Assembly: GCA_022825195.1 (NCBI GenBank)
Contig: JAJDYL010000104.1
Location: 1 to 43,139, forward strand
Reading direction: 5' to 3'
Source of the DNA: Alphaproteobacteria bacterium
GTDB taxonomy: Bacteria > Pseudomonadota > Alphaproteobacteria > Bin95
Length of the DNA: 43,139 nucleotides
Numbering within the stretch: position 1 is the stretch's first letter; every line of letters begins with the position of its first letter. Made by a program: the position numbers and the translations under genes. The notes below the pieces were generated by a model, which searched no databases, had not been told where the DNA came from, and saw only the letters and a program-made list of their open reading frames with translations. Of the stretch, positions 39,738-43,139 are shown in pieces.

Positions 39738-41345
39738 ATGTACCGTTTCGACCTCATCGAATCCTACATTCCCGCCCAGACCGACGATGTCGTGCTGGAG
39801 ACGACGGTCGGGGGCCAGCTGCGGGACATGGCGGCGCGGCGCGGGGACTGCACGGCGCTGGTCGAGGTGGAGCTCGACGGCGGGAACGGGCGGCGCTGGA
39901 CCTATGCGGAACTGCTGGCGGACAGCGAGCGGCTCGGGAAGGCGCTGGCGTCGCGCTTCGCGCCGGGCGAGCGGCTGGTGGTCTGGGCCCCCAACGTGCC
40001 GGAATGGGTGCTGATGGAATATGCCTGCGGGCTCGCCGGCCTCATCCTGGTGACGGCCAACCCCTCCTACCAGGCGGCCGAACTGCGCTATGTGCTGGAG
40101 CAGTCGGGTGCGTCCGCGCTGTTCTCGGTGGAGAGCTACCGGGGCAATCCGATGGCGGAGATCGCCGTTGCGGCCGCAGACGGCCTTGCGGCGGTGCGCG
40201 AGCTGGTCGATCTGGACGATGCCGGGGCGCTCTACCGCATCGGGGACCGCCCGGCGGAACTGCCCGAAGTCACGCCCGACCATGCCGCGCAGATCCAGTA
40301 CACCTCCGGCACGACCGGCTTTCCCAAGGGCGCCGTGCTCTCCCACCGCTCGCTCACCAACAATGCCCGCTACTGCGCCGTCCGCGCGGGCACAAGGCCG
40401 GACTCGGTCTGGGCGAACTTCATGCCGATGTTCCACACCAGCGGCTGCGGGCTGATTACGCTCGGCGCGCTCCAGGCGGGCTGCGCGATGTATCTCGTCA
40501 AGCTGTTCGACCCGGCCGCCATCCTGCGGCTGATCGAGCGCGAGAAGGTGACCGCGATCCTGGGCGTGCCGACCATGCTGGTCGCGATGATGGAATGCCT
40601 CGACCAGGAGCCGTTCGACCTCTCCTCGGTGGAAATCGCGGTCTCCGGCGGCTCGATGGTGGCGCCCGAACTGGTGCGCAACGCCAGGGAACGCTTCGGC
40701 TGCGAATTCGAGACCGTTTACGGTCAGACCGAGGCCTCGCCCCTCGTCACCATGCACCATCTGGGCGAAAGCCTCGACATCGTCTGCAACACGACCGGCC
40801 TGCCGATGCCGCAGACGGAGGTCTCGATCCGCAGCGTGGACGGGGAGAACCGGGTGGTGCCGGTCGGCGAGGTCGGCGAGATCTGCACGCGCGGCTACTG
40901 CGTGATGATCGGCTACCACGACAACCCGGCGGCGACCGCCGACGCCATCGACGCGGACGGCTGGCTGCACACCGGCGATCTGGGAACGCTCGACCGGCAG
41001 GGCTATCTGCGCATTACCGGGCGGGTGAAGGAAATGATTATCCGGGGCGGCGAGAACCTCTTCCCGGCCGAGATCGAGAACACGCTGCTGGAGCATCCTG
41101 ACGTGGCGGAAGTCGCCGTGGTCGGGCTGCCGGACGACAGGTGGGGCGAGATCGTCGCCTGCTTCGTGCGGATGGAGCCGGGCCGGGAAATGGACCCGCA
41201 GGAACTCCGCCGCCACTGCCGCGCCCACCTCTCGCCGCAGAAGACGCCGGTCGTGTGGCGCGAGGTCCCCGCCTTCCCGCTGACCGGCTCCGGGAAAATC
41301 CGGAAATTCCAGCTGGCGGAGGACTATGCGGCGGAGACCGCGTAG
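39738..41345 (+). CDS. AMP-binding acyl-CoA synthetase
   Basis: This is a 535-residue adenylate-forming ligase. The P-loop YTSGTTGFPKGAVLSH, the YGQTEASPLV motif, WLHTGDLGTLDRQGYLRITG and the hinge GRVKEMIIRGGENLFPAEIE are all present. The catalytic lysine is in PLTGSGKIRKFQLAE. It activates a fatty or aromatic acid as its CoA thioester and could feed the acyl-CoA dehydrogenases elsewhere in the window. ATG 39738 follows GGGGGAGG. Confidence 0.94.
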   Translation: MYRFDLIESYIPAQTDDVVLETTVGGQLRDMAARRGDCTALVEVELDGGNGRRWTYAELLADSERLGKALASRFAPGERLVVWAPNVPEWVLMEYACGLAGLILVTANPSYQAAELRYVLEQSGASALFSVESYRGNPMAEIAVAAADGLAAVRELVDLDDAGALYRIGDRPAELPEVTPDHAAQIQYTSGTTGFPKGAVLSHRSLTNNARYCAVRAGTRPDSVWANFMPMFHTSGCGLITLGALQAGCAMYLVKLFDPAAILRLIEREKVTAILGVPTMLVAMMECLDQEPFDLSSVEIAVSGGSMVAPELVRNARERFGCEFETVYGQTEASPLVTMHHLGESLDIVCNTTGLPMPQTEVSIRSVDGENRVVPVGEVGEICTRGYCVMIGYHDNPAATADAIDADGWLHTGDLGTLDRQGYLRITGRVKEMIIRGGENLFPAEIENTLLEHPDVAEVAVVGLPDDRWGEIVACFVRMEPGREMDPQELRRHCRAHLSPQKTPVVWREVPAFPLTGSGKIRKFQLAEDYAAETA

Positions 41346-41353
41346 CCGCGCGG

Positions 41354-42520
41354 CTACAGGCTCCGGTAAACCGCCGTTTCGAAATCGAGATAGAGCGGCA
41401 GGGACTTCTCGTCGGCGAAGGGCAGGACCTGAGTGAGGTAGGCGCCGCCGATGCCCTTGTGCGGGTCGATCCAGAAATAGGAGTTGGCGAGGCCGGCCCA
41501 GGCGAGGCTGCCGGCGGTCCGGCCGGTGGGCGCTTCCTCATTGTTGATCATGAAGGTCAGGCCCCAGCTCTTCTCCATGCCGGGGAAGAACTCCGCATCG
41601 TTGGAGTAGGGCGGCATGGCGGTCGCGAGATTGACGACCCGGTTGTCGCCGATGCTGTTGACCGACATGGCCTTCACGGTCTCGGCCTTGAGCACCCGGT
41701 GGCCGTTCGCCGCGCCCTTGTTCAGGATCATGCGGATGAACTTGAGATAGTCCCCGACGGTGGAATAGAGGCCGCCGCCGCCCATCTCGAACTCCGGGTC
41801 CTGCTCGACGGTGAACTCCATCGCCATCCAGGCGCCGTCCTCGCCGCGCACATGCACGGTCGCGATGCGCTCCTGCATCGCCGGCGTGATCCGGAAGGCG
41901 GTGTCGCCCATGCCGAGCGGGTCGAAGATGTTTTCCTTCATGTATTGCCCGAGCCGCTGGCCGCTCACCGCCTCGACCATCTTGCCGGCCCAGTCGATGC
42001 CGATGCCGTAATCCCAGCGCTCGCCCGGATCGAAGAGCAGCGGGGTCGTCAGCGCGGCATTCTCGCAGCTCGTGATCTGCGGCACGCCCTTCGCCTCCTG
42101 GTAGGCGAGGATGTCGGTGTTCCAGATCTCGTAGACGAAGCCGGAGGTGTGGGTGAGCAGGTGGCGCAGCGTGACCGGCCGCTTCGGCGGGCGCATCTTC
42201 GGCTGGCCGTCGCCGTCGAAGCCCTCCAGCACCCCGACTTCGCCGAGCCAGGGGATGACCGCGCTGGCCGGCCCGTCGAGCTCCAGCCTGCCCTGCTCGA
42301 CAAGCTGCATGGCCGCGGCGCCGGTGACGGCCTTGGTCATGGAAGCGATCCAGCCGACCGTGTCGGGCGTCATGGCGGTGCCGCTGCCGACCGCGCGCTC
42401 GCCGAACCCGCCCTCATAGACGGTTCCCTCCGCCGTCGTCGCCGCAGCCACGACGCCGGGCACGTCCCCCCGCGAAACCGCCGCCTCCAGGATTCCGTCC
42501 ACGCTGTCCTTGAGCGCCAT
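41354..42520 (-). CDS. Serine hydrolase, class C beta-lactamase/esterase family
   Basis: This is a 388-residue protein. The nucleophile is in IASMTKAVTGAAAMQLVEQG (SxxK, Ser60-Lys63). HLLTHTSGFVYEIWN, a tyrosine in RWDYGIGIDWAGKMVE in the YxN position, and MGGGGLYSTVGDYLKFIRMI are typical of beta-lactamase-fold esterases and D-aminopeptidases. There is no signal peptide from ATG 42520, so it is probably a cytoplasmic esterase and not a resistance enzyme. It converges on the acyl-CoA ligase gene. Confidence 0.88.
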   Translation of the reverse strand: MALKDSVDGILEAAVSRGDVPGVVAAATTAEGTVYEGGFGERAVGSGTAMTPDTVGWIASMTKAVTGAAAMQLVEQGRLELDGPASAVIPWLGEVGVLEGFDGDGQPKMRPPKRPVTLRHLLTHTSGFVYEIWNTDILAYQEAKGVPQITSCENAALTTPLLFDPGERWDYGIGIDWAGKMVEAVSGQRLGQYMKENIFDPLGMGDTAFRITPAMQERIATVHVRGEDGAWMAMEFTVEQDPEFEMGGGGLYSTVGDYLKFIRMILNKGAANGHRVLKAETVKAMSVNSIGDNRVVNLATAMPPYSNDAEFFPGMEKSWGLTFMINNEEAPTGRTAGSLAWAGLANSYFWIDPHKGIGGAYLTQVLPFADEKSLPLYLDFETAVYRSL

Positions 42521-42556
42521 GGGTGCCTCCCGCCAAACAGGCTCGATTTCAATGGG

Positions 42557-42600
42557 TGGTGGGCGCACCGGGACTCGAACCCGGGACCCGCCGATCTGCG
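42557..42600 (-). tRNA. 3' fragment of a tRNA gene, probable attachment-site remnant
   Basis: On the minus strand the T-arm CCGGG-TTCGAGT-CCCGG (42584-42568), acceptor strand TGCGCCC (42567-42561), discriminator A and encoded CCA (42557) are perfect. No matching GGGCGCA 5' acceptor strand occurs in the next 100 bases, so the tRNA is incomplete. Such 3' ends are what integrases leave at island boundaries. Confidence 0.72.
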
Positions 42601-43139
42601 TTCAATCTAGAGGTTGCCCGCGGGTAGGGCAAGAAGTTCAGGTCTCTGTCGAGCCAACGGTCGGATCCGGTTGTCCCGGCGGTATTCGCCGCCGACGGGC
42701 TTACCGTCAGGGTCTCGGGAGCCTTGGCGTTTCTTGGAGCAATTCGGCGTAACTGAGCGGAACCGATCGACGAAGGCCTTGTATCGTATTTCACCCGACA
42801 TCGAAGCCGCTTGTCTTGCTGACATTTCAGATATGTTGGAAAATTCATAACATATTTATAGATGCAATGACAATCGATATTGCATATCAATGTGCGTATA
42901 AGTTACCTTAAGGAATGTTGGCACAGCGTAAATGTCGCCCGCTCTCTTGCGAAGGAGCAGGCAGATTGTGGACGATGATTCCAACAGACACCGGAAAGAA
43001 CGTAAGCGGGGCGGACGGGGCACCTTCCAACTGAGGTTCTGATCTGAGATTTCACCTCTGCGAAGCAAGCAGGAGGTAAGAGTCTGAATGCAGACCTCAA
43101 TTTCGACTCTCAGGAGTGTGGAAGTGCTGCCGGCGCCTG
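42601..43139. other. Gene-poor, AT-richer tail beyond the tRNA fragment
   Basis: Six-frame reading gives only short frames without recognisable domains. Base composition falls in GC at about 42770-42970 compared with the rest of the window. This may be non-coding DNA of an integrated element or heavily decayed sequence; I cannot assign any gene. Confidence 0.5.

Noticed and set aside
41354..42520. Antibiotic-resistance beta-lactamase
   Set aside because: There is no signal peptide and the overall pattern fits class C-fold esterases and D-aminopeptidases.
42510..42752. Small plus-strand frame reading through the tRNA fragment
   Set aside because: The translated GTRTRDPPI-type sequence is a well-known artefact of reading antisense through tRNA T-arms.

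Overview
This 43 kb window is high-GC DNA from a chromosome that looks alphaproteobacterial. The evidence is the sdhCDAB order and sequences, many acyl-CoA dehydrogenase, CaiB/BaiF and TauD-type catabolic genes, and short GC-rich intergenic repeats. No rRNA or other taxonomic marker is present, so the order cannot be fixed. Everything here comes from reading the sequence; no database search was run.

Layout. 1-183: 3' end of a pyruvate, phosphate dikinase gene. 513-1223: an orphan helix-turn-helix protein built from IS630-transposase DNA-binding modules. 1613-5003: succinate dehydrogenase sdhCDAB, followed closely by an SLC13-type transporter with TrkA-C domains (5032-6882). 6892-9466, minus strand: polysaccharide deacetylase, alpha/beta hydrolase and an EamA permease. 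9509-11360, plus strand: a two-domain sulfurtransferase, a 70-residue unknown and a secreted SUMF1-fold protein in a tightly overlapping unit. 11361-11939: no gene, but several unusual repeats. 11940-17605, minus strand: a catabolic operon (NIPSNAP, HpaB-like flavin monooxygenase, two different acyl-CoA dehydrogenases) ending in a DUF6880-like protein. 17633-21427: MsrB, an IsdG-like monooxygenase, an FlK-like thioesterase, an enoyl-CoA hydratase, a 111-residue unknown and a third acyl-CoA dehydrogenase. 21468-22600: a DnaQ-like exonuclease, an SDR remnant and a decayed second copy of part of the exonuclease gene. 22788-23615: TauD-family dioxygenase. 23836-27318, minus strand: gamma carbonic anhydrase, CaiB/BaiF CoA-transferase, leaderless solute-binding protein and secreted nucleosidase.

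27628-34700 is the most distinctive part: a second orphan IS630-type HTH gene tail-to-tail with a Type III restriction-modification operon (mod, an AbiJ-NTD4-like gene, res). The abiJ-like gene sits between mod and res with 4-base overlaps. The mod gene is split by a frameshift that looks like a short deletion at an 8-base sequence, and parts of mod and abiJ are far richer in AT than the rest of the window.

34743-38997 holds a creatinase, a diaminopropionate ammonia-lyase-like PLP enzyme and both subunits of an aconitase-X enzyme. 39091-39686 is a HigBA toxin-antitoxin pair with a plausible promoter and operator. 39738-42520 holds an acyl-CoA ligase and a serine hydrolase. From 42557 there is the 3' end of a tRNA gene with no 5' half, followed by AT-richer DNA without recognisable genes. 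This looks like an attachment-site remnant at the edge of an integrated element.

The catabolic genes fit a heterotroph degrading acyl-CoA-linked and amino-acid or creatine-type substrates, feeding succinate and the TCA cycle. The defence and mobile remnants lie between these blocks rather than in one large island.
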